This document shows, one piece after another, positions 48,900 through 62,600 of a stretch of DNA of 64,000 nucleotides. The translations under genes and the position numbers were made by a program. Under the pieces are notes generated by a model. It was not told the origin of the DNA, made no database searches, and saw only the letters and a program-made list of their open reading frames with translations. How positions within the stretch are numbered: the first letter of the stretch is position 1; each line of letters opens with the position of its first letter. The DNA is from Rosellinia necatrix (lineage: Eukaryota; Ascomycota; Sordariomycetes; Xylariales; Xylariaceae). The DNA lies in NCBI GenBank assembly GCA_021209875.1, contig JAGYVD010000007.1, positions 4,278,001 to 4,342,000 on the forward strand. The letters run 5' to 3'.

Positions 48900-51800
48900 T
48901 AATTGCTTTTATATAAAAATATCGACGATTTTATTAATTATAAAAAGCCGGCAAAATAATAAAACGTAAAAAAAAAAAAGTATAGCCGATTGTTGTTATT
49001 AAAAAAGCAGAAACAGCTAAAAATAAAAACCGAAAAGAAAAAAAAATATACGTTATAAAAAAAACAAACCGAAAAAAAAAAAAAGTATTGTTTACGTTAT
49101 AAAAAACGTTTTTATAAAATTTACATAAAAAATAAAAGTTAACGGCAAGTTGCTGCTAAAAAAAAAAAAAAAATCGGCGGCTAAAAGTAATTCGGTGCAA
49201 GTTTAAAAGTGATTTAAACAATATTAGGCCGAAAAAAAAGCTAGCAAGGCTGCAAAAATTAAGCTTTCGAGCTTTATAAAGCTAGAACAAAAACTAAGCT
49301 TTTAAGTTTTATTAAAATATTTAAGTTTAAAATTAAACTAAGCTTTTAAGTTTTATAAAGCTATTAAGCAAAAACTAAGCTTTTAAGTTTTATAAAAATT
49401 AATAAAATAATAATAAAAGCAGATAAAATAAAATAAAAAAAAAAATTATTAATAAAAGCTTTATTATTTAATAAATGTTTAGCAAGTTGTTTATTATAAC
49501 AATTTTATTTTATAAGAAAAATAATAATTAAAATAAATAATTATTAAAAAATAAAATAGAATTAAATATAAAAACTGTTAAAATAAATATTTAAAACATA
49601 AAACCGACGTTATAAAAAAAACGACTAAACAGCGGAAACAACAAGTTAATAATAAGTTATAATTAGCAATCGTTATAATATATAAAAAAACAACGATATA
49701 AAAATATTAAAATTAGACCAACGTTATTATTTTCCGAAAAAAACAACAAAAAAAAAATTGTTAGCAACAACAAAAAAATTAAAAACAACAAAAAAAAAAT
49801 ATTAAACGTTATTTAAACTTTACGTTTTAACGTTTTAAAAAACTAAACTACGCTTAAAAGCATTTGTTATACCCGACAGCGTTTATTAGCTGTTTTTAAT
49901 AATAATTTTTTTAAATTTAAGCTTGCTTTTATAATTATTTGCTTCTAAATAGTTTTTATGCTAACAGATGTTTTTTTAGTTAAAAAAGTGTTTTTTGCTG
50001 CTGTTGTTTAAACAAGCGTTATAATTAGTGCTGTTATAATTAGTACTGTTATAATTAATACTATTAATATTATAATTGTTTATGCTGCTGTTATTATTAT
50101 TGCTAGTGCTATATTTAATTAAATAATTAGTAGTAGCGCGGAAATTATTAAAAAACTTTTACGTTCTGCTTAAATAGCTTTATTAACTTTACAATCGATA
50201 ATTTTAGATTTTAAAAAAATGTTTAACGCAGTATAATTATAATCTTGTATTTTTTTTTTTAACTTTATAATCTAAGTGCGCAAAATAAAAATTTTAATAT
50301 TTAATAACTAAATAGCTTTAATTATCACGTTTAAAAGTTTTTTAAGTTTATTGTTTAACAGGCTTTTTATTTTATTAATTTTGTTTGCTAAAATAGTTCG
50401 ATTAAATAAAACAATTAAGTTTATAAAGCTTTTATAATATATTATTAAACTGTTTTTAATTTAAAACGTTTTTTTATAATATAAACAAAAAGTTAGCGCT
50501 GCTGCGTTATTTTTTAAGTTTTAAAAATGCTTATATAATTGCTTTATTATTTTATACTAAATATCCGCTGTTATATTAACAGCTATTACTAATTAATTAT
50601 TAACAGTTTTTAATTATTAAAGCATAACTTTATATTAGCTTTTATATATAATATTGCTAAAAATATATTTATAAATTTTTTTAGTATTAAAAAACGTTTG
50701 TTATAGCTATAACGCGGGGTTTATAATATTAATCGGTACGTTATAAAGTTTTAGCTGCCAGACTTGTTTAGTTTAATTTTATATCGACGATATTTAAATG
50801 CTTAAGTTTTAAAGTTGTTTAAACGTATTTTAAGTTTAGCAAAAAATAATAACTGTTTAATAGAAAGTATTAATTTTATTGTTTATATCGCTGTTTTAAT
50901 TATTTATAAAATCTATTATTTCTGTTAATATAAAAAATGTTACTAGCGTAGCATTTAAATTACGCTGATGTTTTCGTTAGCTTGCAAGTATAATTTAACG
51001 TTTAGCGTTTCTACCGGTTTTTTTTGTTTAAGTGTTTATAACGATAGTTTTATTGTTTTTTAAGATGTTTTTAATATTAACAGTATTGTTTGCAGAAATA
51101 ATAGCTTTATTAACAACCTGCAAAACATTTTTAACTTTATAATCAAGATGTTTTTTTTTATTAAGATGTTTTTTTTTATTAAAATATTTTTTTTTATTAA
51201 AATGTTTTTTATTATCGGAAAGGTTTTTTTTATTTTTATTAACTGTTTTAATAAGAATAATAAGAACAGCAACAATGTTTTTATTAAGTTTATATTGTTT
51301 AAAAAAGTAGTTCGTTTAAAAAAACAGTATTAATTAAAAAGCTTTTAATATTATTAGCTATTTAAGTTTTGTTTAAGCTAATAAAAGTTCGATTTAATTA
51401 AAAAACGTTCTAAAACTATATTTAATACTGCCGAAAATTTTAAAAGCTTTTATATTTTCTATAGTTAGAATATCGAAGTAGTCCTCGGTAATAATATAGT
51501 TATTTTTTAATTTTTGCTTTATTATTTTTTTAAGCTGTTTTTTAATTTTAAAATATAGTTTAGATTTAAAAAGTTATCGATATAGCATTATTATAGCTAG
51601 ATTAATAATAACGTAATTATTATTAATATTGTTTTAAATTAAATATCGTTTAAAAACACGTTTTTAGTATTTTTAAAAAGTTAGTAAATCTATAACTAGT
51701 AAAGCATTATTTGTTTAAGTTAGCTAGTTTTTTTTATAGTTGCGTTTTTTTAATTTTATGTTAATTATAAATAAACGAAAAACCTGGGCTATTATTTTAT

Positions 51801-54800
51801 TAATAACTAATTTATAATATTTTTGCTAATTATATTTATAGGCGGTGTTATAAAAAAAATCGGCTGTTATAATCGTTATTTTAATTTAACTATTATAATA
51901 AAATATAAGTTTTAAGATTTTTTTTTAAATAAGCTTATTAATTTAGTTGTTATTTAAATTATTATTAAAAGCGATAATTTAATCCTGGTTAGCAGTAAGC
52001 CGGCGGATTGTTTCTGCAGATGTTATTTTAAATAAAAAGAATATATAAATAATATATTTATAAAAAGTAATAGATTATAATATAAACTGTAATATGTTTA
52101 TAAAATAGTAATAAACTAAAATGCTAAATAATAAATAAAATAGTATATGTTAATAAAAAATAAAAGTTTTAATAAATAAAAAAAAAAAAGCTTTATATAA
52201 GAAAGTTTTACGTATAATATATTATATGTTTAAAAAAAAGCGGGGTAAAGAAATAATTGTTATTATATACGTTAAACAAAATAAGCTGAATAAACGACTT
52301 AAATAAACAGGTTAAATATATTTATTATAAGTTGTAAACTATACGTAATAGTATTTATATATTAGTAGTTAAAATAGTTTTTATTTATTGCTAATCGCTT
52401 GTTATTTCTGCTGTAGGTTTTATTTTTTTAATACGTTTAATATATATTTTTTTAAAAGTGACCGGCTTTTTTTTATTAAAAGCTTTTATTAGTTCGGCGG
52501 CGTTTTATATAAGTAATGTTCTAGGATATTATTTGTTATATAAAGCTTTATATTTTTTTTATTAAACAAGGTATTTTAGTATTAGATGTTTATTAGTTTT
52601 ATTGATCCGTTAAGCTAATATAGTTTTAATTTTATAAGAAACAAAATCGTCTGTGTTTTTTTTAACGTATATACGCCTAGGACGCTTTTTTTTTTAGTTA
52701 AAAAAGTTTAGTTCTAGCGGCGCTAAAAACAAATGTGCAACAGATATAACTTAATATATATGCTAATGTTTAAAAAAGTTTAATTTATATGCTAGTTTAT
52801 TTATTTTTTATAATATAATAAATAGTTCTGTCCGTTGTTATAATTATTTTCGCAGAGGTTTTTTAAACAGGTGGTATTTTTTATGTAAACATAAAAAAAT
52901 TTGTTTATTTATTTAAAATTAGATTAAATTATGTTTAATATTATAACAGATTTTTATATTAGCTGCTGCGAATTAAATTGCTGTTTTTATATTTTTTAAT
53001 ATAATTAGCAGTAAAGATTAAAATTAATTAATTTATAAAGTATTTTTATAATTAATAAAAAACTTTATAGTTTAAAGCTTAATATTACTTTGTTAGGACT
53101 TTTTTTTACTGCTACTAATTTAATATTATTAAAGTTATATTGTAATGTTAAAATAATATCTATTTATAGCGTTTTAAAAAATATAATGTAGTAATAAATA
53201 GCGATTTTAATATTTTAATTATGTTTTTTGTTTTAACTATCGGTTTAAAAATAATAACTTGTTGTTATTTTTAATAATATATTTATTTTAGTTTATAAAG
53301 TTTGCTAAAATTTGGACATAAATTTTAAGTTTTTATTTAAAATAATTTTTGCTAGTATGTTTTAATTATATAATAACAACATAAGTATAAAAACTTCTGC
53401 TTATTTTTTAGCTTTATATATAGCGTTTTTAAATATTAATAGTGTTTTTTTAAAAAATTTATAAATAACCGGCATAAAAGCGTTATAAGCTATATAACTT
53501 TTTAATTTTTAAAAAGTGTTTATTGCTAAAACTTTTAGTAAACTAATAATAAAATTTATTATAATAATATAGTATAGCTATAATAGTTTTATAATAAGCT
53601 TTAATTTTTTTAGTAGTTTTTGCTGATTAGTTATATATTTAAAACATTAAAGATAATATTAAATATATTTAAGAATTTATTTTAAAAGCTTATAAATAAC
53701 GAATTTTTATAGTTTATAATATATTTTTTAAAAACTAAAATAATGTTTTTTATTATCTGCTATTTATAACAGCTGTTGTTAATAATTAGCTGGAATATAT
53801 AACTTTATTTCGTTTTAAATGTTTGTTATATAAAGTAATTTATTTTAAATTTTATATAAAAAACAAACTAATAGCCGGCTATAATAAGAAATTAATTCTT
53901 TTAAATAATTATATATTTGCCGCAGTTGTTTTTTGCGTTATTTGCCTATTTTTTTTATTATTTTAGTAAAGCAGGGGTTTTTTTTATAGCTTTAAATAAG
54001 CTTTTTTTTTTAAATATTATTTATTTTAATTTTTATAGCTGCAATATAACCAAAGTTTTTAGTAATATTTTTAAAAGTTCTTTAGTTTTTATTATTTTAA
54101 ATAATAGCGTTATTAGCGTTATAAGCTGTTAATAATTTTAAAAGAGCGTTTAATACTAGGTTAAATCGACCTAGTATATAACGAATATTTAACCGAAATT
54201 AGAATAAATATATAAACGCCGTTACTAATTTAATATTTAACTTTAGAACATTAACTAATCTTAAGCTTGTTTGTTTTATAATGCTCCGTATAATAAAATA
54301 GTTTATTAATACTACTACTAATAATATATAAGATTATATTTACGCTTATAATTAACAACATGTTTAAACTAATACAGATATTTTTAATTTAATAAATTAA
54401 TAAGTTGCTTTTTGTCGCGTAAAAGTTTTGCTTAAAAATAAAATAAGTTTAATATTATTAATAGGGATTTTTTTGTTGTTTTATATAAAGCTTAGATAAA
54501 AAGCTATTATTTTATATTTTTGCTTGCAGAAAGCATTAAGCTTAATAAAAGATTATTTTTTATAGTTTTAATGCTTGAGATAGCTTATATTTATAAGCTG
54601 GTTTTAAATAATTTTAAAGCTTTAAATTTCTAAGTTAGTTAATTTAAATATAATTTTTGCTGTTTAATGCTGTGGTGCCGAAATTGTTTTAAAGATAGTT
54701 TTTGTTGTTTTGGCTTTTGCTAATAATTTTGTTTTTTTTTTTGTAATAATAAAAGCTTTTATTAGTACTATAAAATAAACTTTCGCAAAAATCCTTTTAT

Positions 54801-55040
54801 TTTTATATATATTTTTAAGTCTGCAAAAATTGTTAATAATTTAAGTTTTTAAATAGCTTTAACCTGATTATTAATAATTATAAAGCTAAAGCTGTTTATT
54901 AGAAAATTTAACAGTTTTACTGCAAAATATACTATAAAAGACTTTATTAGTTTTAAGCCAAAGTTAATATTATTAAATATTTAAAAGATTTTTTTAACAT
55001 GCTTGTAATACTTATTAGCGGTTTTTAAAAATATAATAAC

Positions 55041-55052
55041 GTTATTAATATA
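55041..55052 (-). other. Mutated YxDD box of Gypsy-type reverse transcriptase
   Basis: On the minus strand the codons read Tyr-Ile-Asn-Asn where the family has Tyr-Ile-Asp-Asp. Two G-to-A changes explain it. Confidence 0.7.
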
Positions 55053-56958
55053 TCCGGCTGCAAATCAGCTATATAGCATAAAAATATTGTTTATAAATTG
55101 TTAAGCATAGCTTAAGCTATTTTTAAATTTTATTAATGCAACTTTAAATATATAAAAGCTTTTTAAAAAAACAACAACTATTTTGTTTTAGTAGCGTAAT
55201 TATACTAGCAGTTAATAAAAGAATTTAAAACAGTCGATTATTATAATATATTAGCATTTTTTAAGTTTAGCTATAATAGTTTTTTATATTAATAATAAAT
55301 AGGCGTTAAATATAATAATTTTGTTTAGCGATCGAAGGTCTACTACTACTCGACTTTTTTTTTTGTTATTTATATAGCGTTATACAATAGATATCAGGCA
55401 TCTAAATAATGTTAATTGTTTTATAAAATCGAGTTTACTGTTTTAATGCATAGATTTAAACTATTTATTTGCGATTTTTTAATTTTTAATTCTTAATATA
55501 TATAGCTTTGCTATATTAAGAATTTAATTTTGCTATCTGTTAATTAAGTTTATTTATATTATATTATTTTTATTTATTTTAATAATGCTTTTTGTTCGCC
55601 AGGTTTTATGCTTTTTTAAAAATGTTTTTAGCTTTGTCGCAAATATATTATTTAAAGCATATATATATATCCCGTCCTTAGTTTTTATATAAAATATTAA
55701 CTCAAGCTTTTATATTTTAAAAAATAGTTTTTTAAATATATTAAACTTAATATGTTCTCTTATATTTTAAATGTTATTATTAAACTATTTAATTGTTTTA
55801 AATAAAACAAAAGCTTTTTTAAACATATTAAACTTTTGTAATATATAGAAATTATTTATAAATTTCTTTAATATTAACGCGGCTGCTACTAAGTTTGCTT
55901 TTTTTAATATAATATATACATAATTATTGTTTTAATAATCTAATATTATATTTATTCGCGTTTTTTGCCGTATAACAATGTTTTAGTAAGTTTAGTTAAT
56001 AAAAAAAACAGCTTTTAAGCCTATAAAAAATATTATCGCTTTTAATGCTCCTGTAATTACTAGTGCAAATATATAATCTTAACAAAAGTTATTGCTATTT
56101 TATCGCAAAAAATTAGCATAAACAACTAATATTATAGTTATAATATACAGTAATATTATAATATTAGCTATTGTTATAACATGTTGTTTTATTAACTGTT
56201 TTTTAATATTAATTTTTATAAGCATAACAATATTGTTATAACTTTTAAATATAACCGATTTTTATAAAAAATCAATAATAGCTTTATTTATATTTATAAA
56301 GTCTGTTTTTAATAATAAGTTTAGCTTTAATTTATTTATAATTTAAGCTTTAATTTAAAAAACTTTTAACTTAAATATATGGTTTATTTTTCCGGCAATA
56401 TTTAGCTAAAATTAGGTTTTTTTTATAAAAATAACTAAGCTTTTGACTTTATTTATTGTTATTAGCGATTTAAACTGCATTTTTTTTATATATAGTACAA
56501 ATTAGTCTGACTAGTTTTATACTATTATTATTATAAAACAGCCGGTGTTAAAATATACCGTAGTAATTTTGTTTATATTATTAATTATAACTTATAATTA
56601 AAAATATATATATTTTACTAAATACTGTTTTTATTATATAAAGTGCCGTTTAATATTATATATATTATATTAAATATTTTATCGGCTAAAAAAGCTTCTG
56701 TTTTGTTTAGCTTAAACTAACTGTTTTTTAATAATTATAATAATAGTTTTTACGTTATATATTACTTTTTAATTATATAAACAAAAAAAGCAGTTTTATT
56801 TAAAAATTACATATTATAATAACAGCATTATATAACGTTTAGCTTTTTTTGCTAAACATTTAATAAGTTTACGTTAAAAAAAATCGGATAAGCAGTATTA
56901 TTTTTTTTGGTTTTTTTATTAAAATATTTAACAAAAAGGTCTTTTTTTTTTTTTTTTT

Positions 56959-57364
56959 AATTTTTTTTATTATAATATATTTATACTATAACAAGTTTTA
57001 TTTTTAAGCTTTTAATTAACTGTTGTTAACAGGTAGTAATATTTTATTGTTAATACTAGCATAACTTCTTTTTAGAATTTATTATAGTTAAACTTATTTA
57101 CGAAATATTTATTTAAATAGTTTTTATACTCGACAATAAGTTCTGCATTTTTATTTGTTATAATTTTTTTTATTATAATATATTTATACTATAACAAGTT
57201 TTATTTTTAAGCTTTTAATTAACTGTTGTTAACAGGTAGTAATATTTTATTGTTAATACTAGCATAACTTCTTTTTAGAATTTATTATAGTTAAACTTAT
57301 TTACGAAATATTTATTTAAATAGTTTTTATACTCGACAATAAGTTCTGCATTTTTATTTGTTAT
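56959..57364. repeat. Exact 203-bp tandem duplication
   Basis: Copy 1 is 56,959-57,161 and copy 2 is 57,162-57,364; a partial third start (AA plus eight T and A) follows to 57,375. Reading the two copies side by side I found no mismatch. Each already has the AT-rich, mutated composition of its surroundings. Confidence 0.92.
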
Positions 57365-59416
57365 AATTTTTTTTACGTTTTTTATAAATAGCGCGACGTT
57401 TTATATCTAACGCACAGCTTTTACTTTTAAAGTTGTTATAAAAAAAGATTTTATCGTATGTTTAAAATCTGTTATAATTTTATATATTATTATAGTTTTA
57501 AAAGTGTCCTCGGCTTTTATAAGTTTTTTTATAGTTTTTGCAACTATGCTGCGCTATAAAGTTGCTGTTTTATTAATTTTTTTTTGAATTAAAAAAAACA
57601 TTGTTTATTAATCTTTATACCGGCGGAATAATAGTTTTAATAATAGAAAGAAAATAGAAAAGTTGTATAAAAAAAAAAAGTTGTTTTTTTTTTTTATTAT
57701 AATACAGCAATATAGTTTTATATGCTTTTTGGTTTTTTTTAACGTGGTTAAAAAACTAGTTTAAGCTGGTAAATATTATTAGTTTTTTATATAGCTGTTA
57801 TAAGTTTAAATAAAGCTGGTTTTATATATAATTATAAAACTATATATTTAAAGTAAAACCTAGGTTTTAATAGCTTTTAATTATAAATATAGCTTTTGTT
57901 TAAATTAATATTTTTTATAATATTAGCTGCTTATTATAAAAATAAATAAACATTTGTTTAATAGCGTCTGCAGTGTTTTTGCGATATTTTGTTTTAAGTT
58001 TGCTTAATATATATTTAAAACTAGCGGTTATTGTTGCTTTAATAAAATTATTTAATATATTTATATATTAAAGCTGAGCGTTGCTTTAAAATAGCTAAAA
58101 AAAGTTATTTTGTAGTATTTTTGCTTTAATAAAGTTTAAAGCACTTTGTTTTACTAAAGCTGTAAAAAAATAAATATTTTTTTAATAAGCATTTTTTCCG
58201 ACCGTAATATAGTTGTTTATATTAAAAATGTTTAATAGGTTAAAATAAAAATATCCGACTAAATAAATTTTTTATATTTAATTATTATTTAATATAAAAG
58301 CTAGTTGTTTAAAAATAGCATTAGCTGTTTTAAATATATTGTTTATTATGTTTCTAACGTCGTTATTTTATATAAAAACCTGTATTATTATAGCTATTTT
58401 TATTATATAACGCTGGGAATTTTTATTAAATAATACTTAAAAAAGCAGGTTTAAAAGTAATAAAAGTAGGGGTAGTAGTAGTAGCAAGTCAGGTAATAAA
58501 AATAATAAAAGTACAGACGAAAAAAAAGTCTGTTTTTTTAAGCTTTACGGTGCTATATTTTTTAATGCTTTTAGTATAAAAATAGTTTTAATTTTAAAGT
58601 TTAAAAAAAATAAGTTTAAATAAATTTATTTAAACAACAGAATAAAAAGTTTATATATAACTGCTTTTAATAAAATAAGCTTGTTAGTTTTATTTATAGC
58701 TTATTAAACATTATATATATTAACTATTTATTTTTCTAAGTATAGCTTAAGTTAGATGTTTTTAAATCTTGTTATATTTTTTTTTTCGAAGAAAAGTAGT
58801 AAAAGTTTTAAAAAATTATTAAGTTTAAAATTAAAGTTTAAAATTCTAGTAAATAATAATTAGTTTATTTTTTAAATCTAAAGTATTATATAGTTGTTTT
58901 AAAAAAAAGCAGCTATTTAACAGCAAAAATAATATTCTGTTAATTTTAATAAATCTATAAAACTAAAAAGCTTTTATTAACAAAAAATAAAACTATAAAA
59001 AAAAAATAAGCTGTTATTGCAGCAAAATAAAAACAGATATTATAAATAAAAAATATTTTCGGATTATACGTTATTTTTAAACTATACGTTTATATTTAAA
59101 TTATAAAGTTTTACTAAAAGTTTTGCAGATAACGCGTTAATACTAATAACCGTAAAATTTTATTAAGAATAAACTATAAAAGTTTAATAATAACGCGATA
59201 ACTTAAAAAAAAAAAACTAAAGCTTGTTAAAATAAAAAAACAAATATTTTAATATAAAAAAAAAAAAGCAGTTAAAAATCAAGCTTAGCAAAAAAAACGT
59301 ATTTTTAATTAAATTAAGCAGAATATATCTAAAAAAAACAAGTCTGCTAAAAAGCTGACCGTTCCGTATAAAAAAAAAAAAAGGAAAAAGATCAACTAAA
59401 GTTGCTAGCTATTATA

Positions 59417-59601
59417 TAGTAGGCATTAAATAGTTAAAAAAAAATAAAGATTTAATTTAACTATTTATTTTTAAATAACTAATATATAATAATTCCTAAA
59501 AGCTTTTAAAAAAAAAGGCTTTACCAAGAAAAGCATCCTAAAAAAAAGCTTCCCGAAAGAAGGTTTCTGACAGGAGATAGTTCTTTCTAGAGATAGCTTC
59601 A
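59417..59601 (-). repeat. LTR of the reverse-oriented element (right copy)
   Basis: 185 bp. Its inner (left) half is A/T-converted; its outer end keeps words such as CTTCCCGAAAGAAGG and TTTCTGACAGGAGATAG, the mirror of the left copy. Confidence 0.75.
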
Positions 59602-62600
59602 TATAAAAAACACCAGCTTTAAAAAAAACTAAACTAGGTTTTTATTTTTATTTTTTATATAAAAAATATATTTATTTAATAAACTAAAAGCTTAGTTTAT
59701 TTTTTAAACTAGACTTTATTAAAATATGTTCTAATATTATATATATAAACTTATATATATGTTAGTATAAAATTATTTTTATAAGGTAATATTTTTTACC
59801 TGCTTTTTAAAAAATATAATAAATGCTTTAAATAAAAAGAATTAAAACTTTACAGTTAAAAATAAACTTAAATTAAAACTTGCGATTAATTAATTAAAAC
59901 TTAGCTGTTATAAAACTAAAATAAACTTAATTTATTTTTGAGTTTAATATTTATTATAATAATATATAAAAATAAACCAGTCGGTATAAATTAATAGTAA
60001 TAACGTTAAAATCCCCGCGGTTTTAAAACTCAGACTAAAAATTAAATCTTATAAAATATTATTATAAGTAACCTTAAAAAAAGCACGATTATTTATTAAT
60101 TACGTTTATTTAGCAGATTTACTTGTTTATTAAACTATAAATATATTTATAATAAAAACTATAAAAATAAATTTTAATAGAGTTGTTATTAAATAATTTA
60201 ATAAACAATTAAAAAAAAAAATTATAAAACAGGTTGTAGTTAGAAACATTTTAACTAAAAAAAAGATTTAAATTTAAGTTTTTCTAGTTTATTAAAATAG
60301 CAGGATTATATAAAAAACTTACGTATTATATTTAATATTATAAATAATAATAAAATAATAGTTATGATAAATATAAATAATTATTAATAAATATTTAATA
60401 AATATTTACGGGTTTTATTTAAAGCTAAATATATATATATTAGGATATTTAATTAAAAAAACAATATAGCGTTATTTATTTATTTAAAAAATAACACTAA
60501 ATTTTATTAGCATAGAAAATACAACTATAAAAGATTTTTAATATAATATGTTTTTATAGTTAATAATTATAATAAAAGATTAAATAATAAGTAGAAGATT
60601 TAATTTATATAATATAAACCTGCTAAAAATTAAACATTCTGCTAAAAAATTAAAGCTTTTTAAAAAATAAGGTTATATAAACTAAATTGTTTTTAGTTAT
60701 AATAAAACATAATTTTTGTATAAATAGTATTTAAGTAAACCTATATATTAAATATATTAATAATTAATAGCCGTTTAAAAAATTATTTAAACTTTTCTGT
60801 TAAAATAAAATTGTTTATTTATATTTAAAAGTTTAACTTAAAACTTTAATAAAAAACATTTTTAAAGTAATAAAAACAGAAAGCTTTTAGTAATTAAAAT
60901 AAAAAAAGCGATTTTAATAATAAAAAACTTAATAGTTATTTTGTACTTATTTAATTAACAGCTTTATTATAATAAAAAAAACATATTATTTAATAAAAAC
61001 TTTATTTTTTTAGCTTTAATAAATAAAATAATAGTTGCTTATAATTTGCTAATAATATATATAATTAAATAAAAAAAACAGAAGATTTTATTAATATAAT
61101 GATAAAAATAGCTGTTTTTTAACTTTTAGCTGTGTTTTAGTTTATTATAAAATATAATTATTTATTTTAAAACAAATAAAACCGTTTTTTGCTAAGTATT
61201 TTAAAACTTAGGCAATATTTAAAACTTAAAATTAATAAATATATAGATTTATTTAAATATTTAAGCATTTTTATTTAATTAAAAGCTTTAAACTTTAATA
61301 ATTTATTTTAAAACAAAAGATTGCTTTATTTATTTTAAATAATAATTTTTTTAAGCTTTATTTTTTTTAATTTATAATTATTAATTTTAACTTATTATAA
61401 TATTTAATAATTTTTAGTTTTTATTATAATTATAGCATTTAATATAAACTTTAAATAAAAACGCAAGTAATTAAAAAAAAATGTTTTTGAGTTTATTTAA
61501 TAAAAAACAAAAAATAGTTATAGCTAATATATAAAATAACCGATTTAAATAAAGAGTAAATTAAATAAATATAAACAGCTATTTAACGTTTAAAATTGTT
61601 TTAATTTATTTAAAAATTTAATGTTATGTTAAAAAACCCTGCTTATTTATTAAATATAGTTGGATAGATTATTTAATATAACAATTATTTGATTTAAATA
61701 ATTTAATAAAATATTATTAAAGTTAAAAAGATATTAAAGCATTTTTAAATAATAATATAAAAACTTTTTATTAGCTGTTTTTAATTAAAATATTTTTTAA
61801 ACGTTAAAACGGAAATTAATTATTATTAAATACTAAAAAACTAATTTAAAAAATAAAGCGGTTTAAAATGGAGGAAAACCAGCTTTTATTTTTTTAATAA
61901 ATATATTTATATTATTTTAAAAGGATTTAAATAAAAGAATATTTTAAAAAAATTAGTTAAATATTTTTACTGTTTATATTAAATATTAACTATATTATTA
62001 GTTTTAAAGCTTCTTAAATTAAATATATAAAGTTTATATATTTTTAATATATATTAAATAAAAAGCTAGATTATAAAAATATATATATTAAATTTATAAA
62101 GTTTATTAGCTGTTTAATTTAATATAATTTTTATAGCTTATATAAAAGTTATAGCTTTTAAATATTATTATATAATTTTAAAAATACTATAAAAAATCTT
62201 TTAGTTATAAAGTTATATTTGCAGCTATATAAAATAATATTATAATTTTATTTAAAAATTATAAAACTTATTAATATACTAAATTAAAAAAGTTAATAAA
62301 AATATAGCTAATTATTTAATAAAAATAAAAACTAAATAATATAAAAACAGGTTATTTTATATTTTTTTAAAATAGAATTAATTATATATAAAATATAAAA
62401 AGTTTTTAGACTTTTATTATTTTTAGCGGTATAATATTCTTTTATAATAAAAACTAAAGCAATTTAATTAAAAACCGGTTAAAAATAAGCTTAAAAAAAC
62501 AGTAAAAGGTTTAAAATATTATTATAAACAGGACTTTTTTTAAAAACATAAATAATTATTACTATATTTAATAGTTTAAATAAATTTAGCAAAAATTTAA

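Larger units (their letters stand above)
48715..59601 (-). mobile_element. RIP-inactivated LTR retrotransposon in reverse orientation
   Basis: Two 185-bp direct repeats, 48,715-48,899 and 59,417-59,601, align over their whole length, including TAGTAGGC at the start and ATAGCTTYA at the end. Nearly all differences are transitions. Total length is 10,887 bp. On the minus strand around 54,900-55,065 a frame reads FAAGYINNVIIFLK, then ...KHVKKIF and NINFGLK. This is a reverse transcriptase palm domain of Ty3/Gypsy style, in which YIDD has become YINN. The frame is broken by stops. No exact target duplication was found (flanking TAAAA versus TATAA). The 203-bp tandem duplication described below lies inside it. 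Confidence 0.72.

Noticed and set aside
51148..51207. Tandem TTTTTTTATTAAGATG-like units resembling a CRISPR-like array
   Set aside because: Units are directly adjacent without spacers, in a eukaryotic AT-rich element; it is simple low-complexity slippage.
51060..54132. Small open frames rich in Lys, Ile, Phe and Leu (51,060-51,333 and 53,917-54,132)
   Set aside because: They arise from AT-rich composition; the true relic frame of that element lies on the minus strand and is full of stops.
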